Shown: positions 1-9,671 of the stretch, piece by piece
How the letters are laid out: each line of letters begins with the position of its first letter
Position numbering within the stretch: position 1 is the first letter of the stretch
NCBI RefSeq assembly: GCF_000003605.2
Contig: NW_003113967.1
Span: 137,771 to 169,516 of the forward strand
From: Saccoglossus kowalevskii
Lineage: Eukaryota > Hemichordata > Enteropneusta > Harrimaniidae
Length of the DNA stretch: 31,746 bases
Reading direction: 5' to 3'
Notes under the pieces: generated by a model
The model's database searches: none
What the model was told of the DNA's origin: nothing
Seen by the model: only the letters and a program-made list of their open reading frames with translations
Translations under genes and position numbers: made by a program

Positions 1-662
1 TTAGGAGGAGCATTTAATTTGGATTTAAATGTGTGTCTGTTCATTTCATTTTTGATTGTGCAAGGAAGGGAATTCCAATGGTGTGTTGCAGTAAATTTAA
101 TTGTTTTTTGGCATAAAGTTAGATTTGTTTTGGGGATATAAAAACTATCAGCTATTGCTAAACGTGTTGCATAATTGTGGGGTATTGGGTCCAGATAATG
201 ATTTATTGTATGTGCAAAACGACAATTTTTTTAGATCAAAAACAAATAGACATGTTTGGAGCTTACATAACTTGTAAACATCTAATATTTCAAGTTTTTT
301 AAACAAGGGGTCAGTGTGAGCATGAATGTCGGAGAATGTGATGAGACGTACGACTTTTTTTTGGAGGCGCAAAATTGGTTCAAGGAAAGATGAGTATGTG
401 TTTCCCCAAATCTTTAAACAGTAAGAAATGTGGGGAAGTATTAAGGAATTATACAGAAGAAGAAGAATTATCTTGGTACATAATGCCGAATCTGTGAGAT
501 AATATCCACTTTCCTGGAGATTAATTTAGTTAGTAAATCTATATGAGGTTTCCATGTTAAATTATAGTCAATTGTCACGCCTAAATACTGTGTGGAACGA
601 ACGCCCTCTATTGGTGACCCATTAATAACCAAACTGCCCTCTGTAAACACTATTGTATCCAC
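1..662 (-). mobile_element. CR1-like non-LTR retrotransposon (LINE), 3' part of ORF2, decayed
   Basis: Read on the minus strand, three stretches give the usual order of the C-terminal half of a CR1/jockey-type reverse transcriptase. The thumb region is at 662-468 (QYLGVTIDYNLTWKPHIDLL). A LYNSLILPHISYC and LQKKVVRLITFSD stretch lies at about 450-240. The terminal HHWNSLPCTIKNEMNRHTF motif lies at about 75-15. The stretches are in different frames, so at least two frameshifts separate them. The finger, palm and endonuclease parts are missing, which is the usual 5' truncation. The 3' tail leaves the window at base 1. It sits antisense in the intron just upstream of the first channel exon, with its truncated end within about 90 bp of that exon. 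The element is dead. Clade assignment rests on motif resemblance only. Confidence 0.85.
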
Positions 663-748
663 TAAGTAAAAACAGTCTTGGGAAGCGTGTTTGTCTAATG
701 AGGAGATCGACTTTCTTTAAAGTTCTTCTTTTGCTTTTACATACCCAG

Positions 749-948
749 CTCTGATGTACGCCTGTATATTCGGCAACGTTACAGCAATAATCGAACGACT
801 ATACTCAGGGATGACCAAGTTCCACCAACAGATGCAGCGTTTGCGAGAGTTTATGAAGTTTCACCAAATCCCTCCACCGCTGAACACCAGGTTACAGGAC
901 TACTATACTCATTGCTGGTCGTTCACCAATGGCATCGATATACACGAG
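749..948 (+). CDS. KCNH (ERG type): KCNH/ERG exon: end of S6 and C-linker
   Basis: Acceptor is ...tacccag at 742-748; donor is gtaaaa at 949. The exon opens in phase 1: two bases CT complete an Ala codon if the previous exon ends in G, giving [11 protein letters not shown]. It ends exactly after the codon for Glu in NGIDIHE (phase 0). The open frame running past 948 to 1080 is read-through into the intron and loses all similarity. Confidence 0.93.
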
Positions 949-3900
949 GTAAAATGTAAAGTATATATCATTTGTGGATTTTTTTCCAGCACGTCATATG
1001 TTTTGTCCGAGTACGTCACTGTATCCGCCATATTAGTCCGTCCTCGTCCGTCACTAAGCGGAATGAAATCACCAGAATAATTCCAGTTTGTGCAAGTACA
1101 TATTCGGGAAGTACAGCGATCGATCGAATTCCTTTGTTGAAATCACGTGGTGCAATCATGGCATACACGCTTTCTAAACTAAGATTCAAATAAGTTGATG
1201 AAGTCGTCAATCAAAATATCACACGAGTTTGAACCCAATACACCTTTTATTTGTCTAGTAGTTGTTTCATCACTTCAACATTTTTGGAATTTTTTTTTTC
1301 ATTCCAATGATTGTGAGAAATCTGGTCTGATAACAAAATTATGGTGTTTTACACGGAAAACGAAACAAATTATGTGGAATTAAAAGCAATACCAAAAAAT
1401 GATGGATGATAACACACCGACAGAAATAATAGTTCAATCTATTTTCATATTGGATAACACCCTATGTCCTTGCAGGTGATGTACGAATTCCCAGACTACC
1501 TACAGGCAGAGGTATGCGTTCATCTGAACGGCAAACTACTCGACAACAGTGGTGTCTTCCAGTCTGCCACCGAAGGATGTAGGAGGGCGCTGTGTATGAA
1601 ATTTAAAACTACCCACACCGCACCGGGTGATGTTTTAGTTCATCGCGGTGACGTCATAATGGGATTGTATTTTATAGCACGAGGATCTATTGAAATCACC
1701 GACAGGGACGGTGCGACCGGTATTCTCAGTAAGATTTTTTGTTTGTTTCACCCCCTGTTTGTTTGTTTTTTTAAAAATGAGACGATGACAACATACATAG
1801 TTGTTTGTACATTAGTATTCAGTGTTTCATTAGCTTTTGTTTAGTTAAAAAAAAATGTGTTTGTGCTTGACAACAGTTACGGACGATTCACTGTCACGTG
1901 TGCAAATGTAAGTTCCAGTGCAGGTGGCACAAATAATGCATGCGAACACAGACATGTTTATTTGGACTTCATAACAGACGTGTGTGCCAACGTTATGAAA
2001 TCGGCATTTTGGCAAATTAAAACGCTATCCTAGCGTCAACCAGATACGACCGAGCCCACAATAACTGCGTCCAATATCCCAGCTACCCCAAAGTCGAATC
2101 TGTTATTGAATGGCTCCTGCCCACCCCATATATATTATAAGGCACACCAAGCGAGGGATGACCCTCTTGGTGTTCAATTCCACGTAGGATATGAAATCGA
2201 ACTGAAACCCGATACACTGTAGATAAGTGGTGAGTTTTCAAAATTTCTGCGTTCCCTGCGTCAATTTGTTCAATTATAATGTATCCACTTGCAGCAAAAC
2301 ACTGCATTAGCTTTTCAATGTTCACCAAATCATATTGCATAAATCTGAAGTTCCGTTACGTGGTGAAATACCACGTTTTTACAAGACTTGTGTAGTCTTT
2401 CGATTCCCTGCCTTGTTTGCATAATCGTGTACATTTGACTGCTGTTAATGATTGGACGTGTGGAGAATAACTATTGTAACAAATATAAATACTGAGTCAC
2501 TGACCATTTTAAAATAGTATTCGCTCTTAAGTACGACATTTTAGTCCGAAAATGTATTTACTGACTGATTTGAATGATATTTGCATTGATACGTGACTGT
2601 TATGACACGCTCTATATATCATGTATAAAGGGCGTGTCATTTTATAACCGGCTTCTAACATGGCTAAGCGCCCTCCAATAATAAAATATTGCATTAGATA
2701 AACCAATCATGTGTGTCCTTTTGACAATCTCCCGTCAATCAAGATCAGCTGACAAAGCCATGTTCTAACTAACTTCTCTCAATTTATACAGAGAATATAA
2801 ATCGTGAATGAGGCGATCTGATTGGTCACCGTGGAGGGCGCATAGCCATGTGAGAATCACGAATGTCAATTACGGCCAACTCCATCGTCTCAAATTTGAA
2901 ATAATCGCAAAATAACCGCCTAAATGTCATCACATATAGTTATAAATAAATGTAGGCTTAAAACGTCGACAAAACACGAATAATTCGCCATTTACATCCC
3001 CAAATTATTCTCTGTAAATCATTGTGTTTGTTTACGAGCTGATTTACATATTTCACAAGAAATATTTCTATTTCGTTATTTTGCTATTTCAACGAATATC
3101 AAAAGCCTAATCAGTTTCACGGGGCAACGCATAATTCAGTGTATACAAACAATACGCATTGTAGAGGGGTTTCATAATAACAAAGAAAGTACTATTTTAC
3201 TTCAAATGTTTGATAACGCACTGATAGTGGAAATTGAATTTTCAATAACAGGCTTATGAAAGTACGCCATCATACGACCATGTTACCTGGATGTTGTGTG
3301 TTATAAAATAGCCTTGCACAACATTGATTTATTGTTCTCATGTTTCCAAGGTTTCAATGTTCCCGAGGTTAACGGTAAATTCATTCTACCCACCGAGCCA
3401 TTGTGAATTTTTGAAATACTATCAATAGTTGGAGACGCACCCTCGAGAATTTGTATTCAGTGATAGTACACCACCAACGGTCAGTATTTTGTTCTTCCCT
3501 CAAGGTGCTAACGATGTCTTCGGTGAAAACATTTGTCGATTTCCAGTTGCCGGGCGTTCCAATTATGACGTCAAATCGGTGACCTATTGTGATCTTCATC
3601 TTATATCACGTGAGGACTTGAACACCATATTCGTCATCTATCAAGAATTCAGAGACGATTTTAAAGAAAATCTCGAACTAACTTTCGACCTCAGAGACAA
3701 TATTGAAGTGAGCAGGAATTTTTTTGTTATACATTGTTTAAGTTTAAATGTGTATATCTGATTTATATAACTATGTTCCAAGAAAATATTCATATTTAAT
3801 TTCTTTCTATTTTCTTCACTGAAGGATACCATCGCAAGTTCACCTGTGCACTCTGGTCAAGGTACGTATTAATGTGATATCACTTTTTTTTTAAATAAAT

Positions 3901-5217
3901 GGCTTTGACAATGTTTTGCAGATTCTTTCTTTATTACTCTGGAAACGTTGTATAGTGGGTACCTTGACGTTGATTGGCAGATAAATATAGCTCGCTGCTA
4001 ATCTTAATATACCAAATTCCTGACCAATTAAAGACAGTTATACATTCTCCGCATAAATTTACATGGGTAATGAGCAAACTCGAGGCAACATTTCCAGATT
4101 ATGATGATTGGGAGGATCTACGAACCCACAAACTTATGGAAAGGTAACCAGACTTGTAAATGGCAAAAAAAAAGACAACACATTCAGACAAATGGGCTGA
4201 GTTGAGATTCGAACAAACACACACGGCAATACTGTTTAACATGTAGCGCGTCCTAGAGCGCGTCACGCTCACTGTACTGCCAAAATGAGACGCTAAGAAG
4301 CCGTCTAAGGGCCGGCTAACTTGATCCGATTCATCTGATCAGATTAGTCATAAAATCGCGTCCTGCAAACCGTCCAATTTCCATGCGTGGCATACATTAC
4401 GTTTTGTTAACATCCATTGTACCACTTGCTGATTTCGATTTTTGGAGTTATTCGTAATGCACGTGATTATAATAGTTTTTTACCTTTTTTCACAAGGCAG
4501 GAACGGAGGTGTTGAAGAGGTTGAAATGTCACACTTTCTAACGCCAATGGAATCTCAAAATGAAGGTAAGTGCGTTATAAGTGCAGCAATCGTACGCTAC
4601 ATCGTATTCCACATAGATCCTACGTAACCAACAGAATATGAACAGCGGCCTCTTGACATACTTGACATGAGGCTCAACTACTGAACAAACTGACGCACTT
4701 TATTTTTTACATAGGTCATGAGTTGAACGAAGTCCAGGTATCGCCATCATTTGCACGTACACCACGAGAGGGCGCAAGGATACCTTCTTCGGACATTTCA
4801 ACAGTTACACTGTGTCCCACGCCGGAAATGAATCGAAAAATGAAAGAACATTCGCCCAGAAAAGCGGATAAAAACTTTATCCCGCATTTATTTGAAATGA
4901 CATCATTTAAGTCGATGAAAAGTACTGTGAACTCTGATAAGTCATATGACGTATCACAGAGACTCCATTCATTAGAACAGAAACTGGAGACATTTGAAAC
5001 CACGGTGAATAGATCAACTCGGGTCATTCTCGATGTTCTTCTCAAGCAAACCATTCAGTGCCAAGAATCAGTCGCGTCGCCGTTGGGGAAAAGCGGCAAA
5101 AACAATGCCCATGACCCAGTGGACACACTCGATGTTTGTGGAATTTCTTCTAATTTACCGCAATGCTCTGATTTTCAGAACGCACCATGTTATATTATGA
5201 AAGAAACTACAACTTGA
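749..5217 (+). CDS. KCNH (ERG type): ERG-type voltage-gated potassium channel, C-terminal part (six exons, 5' end outside window)
   Basis: This is the C-terminal 421 residues of an ether-a-go-go-related K+ channel, a tetrameric plasma-membrane channel that repolarises excitable cells. Joined exons: 749-948, 1476-1728, 3505-3707, 3825-3861, 4497-4565, 4715-5217, with phases matching throughout. Order of parts: end of S6 ([20 protein letters not shown]); C-linker ([27 protein letters not shown]); cyclic-nucleotide-binding-homology domain with [27 protein letters not shown] and VTYCDLH; then LTFDLRD, the position of the intrinsic ligand; then a hydrophilic tail with a coiled coil near 4960-5050 ([15 protein letters not shown]). 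Wording is nearer ERG than EAG or ELK (NGID, FGE, TYCDLH-I-R-DL, F-x-LRD). The usual Arg-Ala phosphate cassette for cAMP is replaced by NYDV, as known for KCNH. The tail after LRD is about 200 residues, shorter than vertebrate ERG. The PAS domain, S1-S5 and pore lie upstream of the window. Confidence 0.95.
949..1475 (+). other. KCNH intron
   Basis: GT-AG intron. Short open frames on both strands (972-1193, 1016-1210, 1195-1383) show no recognisable domain and no conserved splice context. Nothing else is seen here. Confidence 0.85.
1476..1728 (+). CDS. KCNH (ERG type): KCNH/ERG exon: first half of CNBHD
   Basis: Acceptor is tccttgcag, ending at 1475; donor is gtaaga at 1729. It encodes [18 protein letters not shown], then [10 protein letters not shown] and [10 protein letters not shown], then [11 protein letters not shown], ending in phase 1 within a Ser codon. 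These match the start of the KCNH beta-roll in order and spacing. Confidence 0.95.
2083..2340 (-). other. Antisense 85-codon open frame in the channel intron, unrecognised
   Basis: The frame begins [15 protein letters not shown] and has a fairly protein-like composition ([18 protein letters not shown], then [19 protein letters not shown]). I do not recognise a family. It could be an old transposon or retrocopy fragment, or chance in a 1.8-kb intron. No splice signals or promoter tie it to a gene. Confidence 0.2.
2602..2851. repeat. Fold-back repeat in intron (MITE-like)
   Basis: The 20-bp arm at 2658-2677 (acatggctaagcgccctcca) matches the reverse complement of 2832-2851 at 19 of 20 positions, enclosing about 154 bp. 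Just 5' of it, 2602-2610 and 2632-2640 form a perfect 9-bp stem (atgacacgc) with a 21-nt loop. A third related arm (aagccatgtt, near 2755-2764) lies between. This looks like a nested fold-back element; no target duplication was identified, so borders are uncertain. Confidence 0.5.
3505..3707 (+). CDS. KCNH (ERG type): KCNH/ERG exon: second half of CNBHD with FDL motif
   Basis: Acceptor is ccctcaag, ending at 3504; donor is gtgagc at 3708. Its first two bases complete the split Ser codon. It encodes [36 protein letters not shown] and [11 protein letters not shown], ending in phase 0. The residue triplet Phe-Asp-Leu stands where hERG has Phe-Asn-Leu. Confidence 0.95.
3825..3861 (+). CDS. KCNH (ERG type): KCNH/ERG 37-nt microexon
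   Basis: Acceptor is ttcactgaag, ending at 3824; donor is gtacgt at 3862. It encodes [12 protein letters not shown] plus one base. Support is the strong splice sites and the exact phase fit on both sides (phase 0 in, phase 1 out); the residues themselves are not conserved enough to prove it. Confidence 0.75.
4167..4281 (-). mobile_element. tRNA-derived SINE-like remnant in KCNH intron
   Basis: On the minus strand an A-box-like tggcagtacagtg (near 4283-4271) is followed by a GC-rich agcgtgacgcgct stretch. A near-consensus B box, gttcgaatctc, lies at 4214-4204. A run of nine T, a typical Pol III stop, lies at 4175-4166. Order and spacing fit the head of a tRNA-derived SINE. The acceptor ends do not pair and the anticodon arm is not tRNA-like, so it is not a functional tRNA gene. 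The SINE body and borders are undefined. Confidence 0.45.
4497..4565 (+). CDS. KCNH (ERG type): KCNH/ERG exon (69 nt) in C-terminal tail
   Basis: Encodes [18 protein letters not shown] then ESQNEG, phase 1 to phase 1, with donor gtaagt at 4566. The acceptor is cacaag (AG at 4495-4496). The stronger-looking cacaaggcag four bases later (AG at 4499-4500) would bring a stop 13 codons in, so the upstream AG is chosen on frame grounds. Confidence 0.75.
4715..5217 (+). CDS. KCNH (ERG type): KCNH/ERG terminal coding exon with coiled coil
   Basis: Acceptor is tttttacatag, ending at 4714. The open frame runs to TGA at 5215-5217. The first part is Ser/Thr/Pro-rich ([18 protein letters not shown]). About residues 85-115 of the exon form a heptad-like helix ([18 protein letters not shown]) then [12 protein letters not shown], at the place of the short tetramerising coiled coil in ERG tails. 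No PDZ-type C-terminal motif is obvious. Confidence 0.9.
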
Positions 5218-5244
5218 AAGTACACTGGAATTTTAGGAGTTATA

Positions 5245-5250
5245 AATAAA
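5245..5250 (+). terminator. Poly(A) signal of KCNH gene
   Basis: AATAAA 28 bases past the channel stop codon. A second AATAAA at 5392-5397 gives a longer 3' UTR alternative. Which is used cannot be told from sequence. Confidence 0.55.
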
Positions 5251-5391
5251 GATGTGGTAGGCCACGTGACAACATCGTGGATAAATGTCCGGCCACGTGC
5301 GAACTGTTATGCAAGATACTGTCAGATTTGACTGATGCTGTTGCTGTCAAATCACATCATTTTATGATGCTTCCATCATATGGATGAACTT

Positions 5392-5397
5392 AATAAA
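5392..5397 (+). terminator. Alternative distal poly(A) signal of KCNH gene
   Basis: AATAAA about 175 bases past the stop, followed by AT-rich sequence. Confidence 0.45.
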
Positions 5398-5417
5398 CAA
5401 ATACAATTTCTAACAAT

Positions 5418-5654
5418 TCAATAAGAGCGTGACACATTACTACAATATAATATTTTGTTTTTAATATTTATGAGTTTGATATGATATGGTATGGTATGGT
5501 TTGGTTGAGTGAAGTTATAAACAAAATAAGCAACAATTTTATTCCGGTTTGTATCGAAAATGTAGCAGTTTGTATTCACATCATCAAGATTCTCGTGAAT
5601 ATAATATGCCAAGTCTCGTGGTACTTTGTCTCTTAACGAGATCTTGGCCGCCAT
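5418..5654 (-). CDS. Hypothetical minus-strand open frame or first exon, unrecognised
   Basis: 78 codons beginning MAAKISLRDKVPRDLAYYI. The start has a strong Kozak context (gaaATGG) and lies in AAATGGCGGCC, which resembles a YY1 site overlapping a start codon. A gtgaat donor-like site follows codon 25 (after HENLDD), so this could be a first exon. Downstream composition becomes low-complexity (NFTQPNHTIPYH). Any continuation would run antisense into the channel's 3' end. It may equally be a retrocopy fragment or chance; I do not recognise a family. Confidence 0.25.
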   Translation of the reverse strand: MAAKISLRDKVPRDLAYYIHENLDDVNTNCYIFDTNRNKIVAYFVYNFTQPNHTIPYHIKLINIKNKILYCSNVSRSY

Positions 5655-5659
5655 TTCTG

Positions 5660-7769
5660 TTCAAAACTCAATTAAGATTCTGATAATTCATGCATTGAAT
5701 CAAATTATCGCTAAATGATATTAAGCAAAATGTTTCACAGTATACCATGGCCCCAAGTGAGAGGGAAATACTACCCCACAATTCAATTCCCCCAATAGAA
5801 CCATAATGTTAAAATGAATACCCTCTTTTGCAAAATGTATTTTTTTTAGTATGAACCATTTTCCCTACTGAAATAAAGCGTGAAAGCTTCATTATGCTAA
5901 ATACATTTTGTTATTTTTCATCTTTTAGTAATTTTCAGGCAGTTATTACCTTTTCCCTTATTCTCCAGAAACCAATTTTGACTTTATAGCCAACTTGTTG
6001 GACTTTCGTGACATCTTTTACTGCATTTAAAATATTATTCACAAATTCTAACTAACGTCTACAGCATTCCAGGTATATTTCTCTTCTAGTCAGCCATTTT
6101 GTTTATTTTCCAACAATCATTTTCGACATTCCAGTCAATGTTGGCTACTTTTCAGACAAGTTTTTACAACAACTGTTCACCCAATTTGTTTTTCGCTTTT
6201 CTAACAATTATCACTATTTCCCATTCAGATTTTTTCCAAATACTGTAAGTTATCTAATATTTGGTTTGAATTACCTCGGCCATGATCGACCATCCGAGAG
6301 ACACACAGAAAAAGGCTGACAACAATGGCCAGCATTGCATACCAGTGACTGTGCTGACAATAGCAATGTCTAACATACATTGACATATTCAATTTTGACT
6401 AAAATGCTGATTACACAGCTTACATTTCGCACAGTACAGGTTGTTAAGTTAACATAGTTAGATCATGATAGACCCGTGGTTGTTATTCGGCTTTTTCGTC
6501 TGACAGCGCTTTTCACATATTTAATAGGCCTGTTGTGATAATTATTTATATATGTTATTTCGGGAAAAAAATACGATGTGTAGACGCAGACAATGAAAAT
6601 GTGCTGTTTAACCCCAAATGTATGTGTACGGCTCATGTCAATCGAGACTCAATACATTTATACACCTTCCAATTCCCGTAAAGATGCTTCGTGTGAGGTA
6701 TGAAAATATTGTATGTGCATGATTGCATGTTTGGTAATAAATAAAATTAAATCTTTGTTTGAGTTTATAATTTTGCAAACCGTATACAAAATCTAGAAAC
6801 ACTCCCAATAGTCATTTCAACATGACTCATTTCCGGTTGCTACAAAACTCACACCGACATGTTAGGTTTCAATGACAAGTTTCAACTTTCAACCAATAGA
6901 TAATTTCGTGATTAAAGTATGAACCAATGGTATTATTTTCTACACGTCTGATTAAATAGCATAAAACGCACCTTGACGAACCTTTCATAACATACCTGCT
7001 GCGAAATTGAAAATTGGGAAATTGAAAGCAAAATTTATTTTCGAGTTGAACATTTTGCGTTCAATATATATATCTTAATTCACCGTCATTATATTGTTAT
7101 TTTCGGTCACTTCTTATAAGTCTATTGTTGTGTTGTAAATCAAATAAACGAATGGTTACCAAATGCACCTCAGGGAATTTTTTTCAAAAGTGTAAATGTT
7201 TTGTTGTAATGAATAAAACATCAGCATATTGGTGTTTTAGAAGACCTATTCATCGGTTTCAACATTTGGAATTTGACACTTTGCCTTATTCTGAAGTTCG
7301 TTCGCGCATTGTACAATAGAATAAACGAATGGCCAACATATGTCACGGATTCGTAAAGCTGGTGATTTTCTGCAGTAATGAAAGACAAGCCATGGTGTTA
7401 CTAAATCATATTAATTTCAATGATTTAAACTTTAAACAAACTGGATCGGTGTTTTTGCAGAGAGGATTGAGTACTTTAAGGTAGGAAAGTCGTAAATCAG
7501 GCGTGGTCTCTGAATGGTTTATTTCAACAGATTGAATTGATGCAGCCAGTTTATAACAAGGCAATGCCAGGATGTTCTCTAGAGCGCGATTACATCATTG
7601 TTAGCTGTGATAACCTTGAAATAGTTTGATTACATTTTTAGCTCCTGTCAAATGAACTATGCTGCTATTGTGCTGTTACTGTGTATTGTCACCAGATGTT
7701 GCTATTCTGAAACTCGCCACTAAAAGGACCTCAATTTAATGAATTTCACCGCATACCATAATAAACACT
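5660..7769. other. Intergenic, no gene recognised
   Basis: AT-rich sequence with no open frame showing a domain or splice-supported exon. The 64-codon frame at 7125-7319 looks like chance. The phrase aataaacgaatgg occurs at about 7143 and again at about 7320, perhaps a trace of an old local duplication. Confidence 0.6.
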
Positions 7770-7832
7770 ATATTATACAAGCCATGCAGCATATTATACA
7801 AGCCATGCAGCATATTATACAAGCCATGCAGC
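7770..7832. repeat. Short tandem repeat, 3 x 21 bp, identical copies
   Basis: Three identical head-to-tail copies of a 21-base unit (atattatacaagccatgcagc) at 7770-7790, 7791-7811 and 7812-7832. Perfect identity implies recent expansion. Confidence 0.97.
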
Positions 7833-7918
7833 CATATTTAACATTAACATTTCGCAAGCTATGGATATTCAATCAAAGCCGAGCCAAATAGAAATAGAAT
7901 AGGTTTAATTTGGAAGAA

Positions 7919-7926
7919 CAGATCGA
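7919..7926. repeat. Left 8-bp target-site duplication
   Basis: cagatcga, identical to 8417-8424 on the other side of the MITE. Confidence 0.85.
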
Positions 7927-8416
7927 CCCGGGGGTCCGACTTAAAGAATCATCTGGTACGCATGTCTGTGAAAGAAAACGCGTTAAAAGGGTGTTTTTTT
8001 AAACGAAAAGCACGTTAACGCGCGTTACGCGTTTAGGGTTACCATTTCAGTCAAAATGGGTGTCTTTTCCGGTACTGCCAACGTGATAAGGGTGGTTATT
8101 TTTAAAATTAGATTATCGTTTTTTTTTATTGCTTTCAGGAATTTAATGATCGCAAAAAGGAGGAAAACGTCCGGCCCCCTGGTTAACGACCCTCGATCAC
8201 GGGCGATCACGGCATATGACCAACCCGTGCTTACACTGAAGGGTTAGAAAGCTCAAATATCGTGGGAACAGGCGCGAGTTCAAGGTGCGTATCTTTTAGC
8301 TTTCTAACAGTGAAAAGGGTACGAAATTTTGACCTTTTAAAACGTGTTTAGGGTCATTTTGAAAACCCCTTTCACAGACATGTGTTCCAGGTATTTCTAC
8401 AAGTCGGACCCCCGTG
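7927..8416. mobile_element. 490-bp hAT-like MITE
   Basis: The ends are terminal inverted repeats: cccgggggtccgactt on the left, and the complement of the right end reads cacgggggtccgactt (15 of 16). Similarity continues inward for about 50 bp (both arms contain catgtctgtgaaag). It is flanked by an 8-bp direct repeat. An 8-bp duplication and CACGGGGG-type ends suit hAT elements. No transposase is encoded; the two small overlapping open frames (8025-8210 minus, 8056-8247 plus) are not transposase-like, so it would be non-autonomous. Superfamily is inferred from duplication length and ends only. Confidence 0.88.
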
Positions 8417-8424
8417 CAGATCGA
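8417..8424. repeat. Right 8-bp target-site duplication
   Basis: cagatcga, the copy matching 7919-7926. Confidence 0.85.
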
Positions 8425-9671
8425 GGTAGGAAGCTGAATTCATGCTTTATGTCGTGTCCTTCATGATTAGTTATTCAGGATGAATCAAGTGAAAATAACT
8501 CGAAAAATCGACATTGTGGAATTCTTTCGTTTTTTTGGGGGAGAAAAACCACTGAAAAAACTGATTTTAACAAGATAATTCAGAAATTTGTATTAGGAAT
8601 AAATCATAACGACATGTATTCCCTGTGGGCTATAGTTTGATTTTCATAGTTTTCATAATCACCGATAACACAATAATATTACAGAAAAAAGAAAATTTGC
8701 TATATTTTCTATATTTTTACCTTTCATATGTCTTTATGACTAAAAGAAGCTGAATGAAATTACAAACTATGTAATGTGTTCAACAACTCATGTATGAACA
8801 AAAACTTTAATAAATATGATTTTACTTGGTAAAAATACTGTATTTTTCTGAATAAAAACGAAAGATTTCACAATGTCGAAAACAGAAAGTCATTTTCGCA
8901 GTGTGCTTAGCAAATATATGGCATATCAATAAATTCAAAATCAGTATATTCATGCTTCATGCTAAAAAAATCCATAGTTATGCGTTATGACAATGGATTT
9001 ACATCTTTGTGTACCATTGTTGTAACAGAAGTTATGCTTTGCCAAGTTTATTGTGTGGTATATCGGTGTATAATGTAGTAAAAGTACAAAGGTTATTTTA
9101 ATTACAACTTAACTTTCATAAACAGTATCAAAATATCAAAAAAGATCTTTCTTTGTGGTTGGTAAAATTAATGTTATTAATTGCGACAACCGCTTGGTTA
9201 TACATCGATTATACCCTGCTAAAAGGCTGTCTGTAAGGTGTATATGTATGGAATCACAAAATTGATCACGGCGACCGTGTACAGCGCAAATGTACGTATT
9301 TTACGTTTAAAACCTTCAGTATTCAGAACTTGAACTGAAGTGTGAAATAAACAACAAAATAAAGGTTTATAGAATACCACAGGTTCAGCCAACCACCGTG
9401 ATATTCATTTGTCTTCAGTATTTAGTTTGTAGTACTAGTGTGCACATCTACGGTGCGCCAAGTGTTGCAATAATATTCTATCATATTTTTTTTTCACAAA
9501 GTCGTTTTTTTTTTAAAAACGTAAGATGCGCGCATATTTTTCTTGTGCTATTGGCTGCATTGTTTGTTTTTTTGTTGTGTGTTTCTTACATTTTCTCGTT
9601 TTTGTTATAATATATTCATGTCTTTTATTTCTTTATATATATATATATATTACTAAGTAATTAAAATCGAT
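8425..9671. other. Intergenic AT-rich sequence, no gene recognised
   Basis: No supported exon. A T-rich hydrophobic open frame (9398-9610) is explained by T-runs. A (TA)9 microsatellite lies at 9634-9651. Confidence 0.6.
9634..9651. repeat. (TA)n microsatellite
   Basis: Nine uninterrupted TA dinucleotides. Confidence 0.95.

Larger units (their letters stand above)
1729..3504 (+). other. KCNH intron with a fold-back repeat and an antisense open frame
   Basis: This 1.8-kb intron runs from the gtaaga donor to the ccctcaag acceptor. It contains an 85-codon minus-strand open frame (2083-2340), a perfect 9-bp hairpin (2602-2610 with 2632-2640) and a 20-bp imperfect inverted repeat (2658-2677 with 2832-2851). 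No other exon is recognisable. Confidence 0.85.

Noticed and set aside
3381-3832. Minus-strand frames 3381-3599 and 3641-3832
   Set aside because: Shadows of the CNBHD exon.
4195-4285. Functional tRNA gene on the minus strand
   Set aside because: Ends do not pair and no proper anticodon arm; only A-box-like and B-box-like pieces remain.
4716-5054. 112-codon minus-strand frame opposite the last channel exon
   Set aside because: Shadow of a coding exon on the other strand; no domain or start support.
7125-7319. 64-codon + strand frame
   Set aside because: No recognisable domain; lies in unremarkable intergenic DNA.
7770-7832. CRISPR-like array
   Set aside because: Units are contiguous with no spacers; eukaryotic context.
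8025-8247. Overlapping 60-codon frames on both strands
   Set aside because: Lie inside the non-coding MITE and lack transposase features.
9398-9610. 70-codon hydrophobic frame
   Set aside because: Leu/Phe richness follows from T-runs; no splice or start support.
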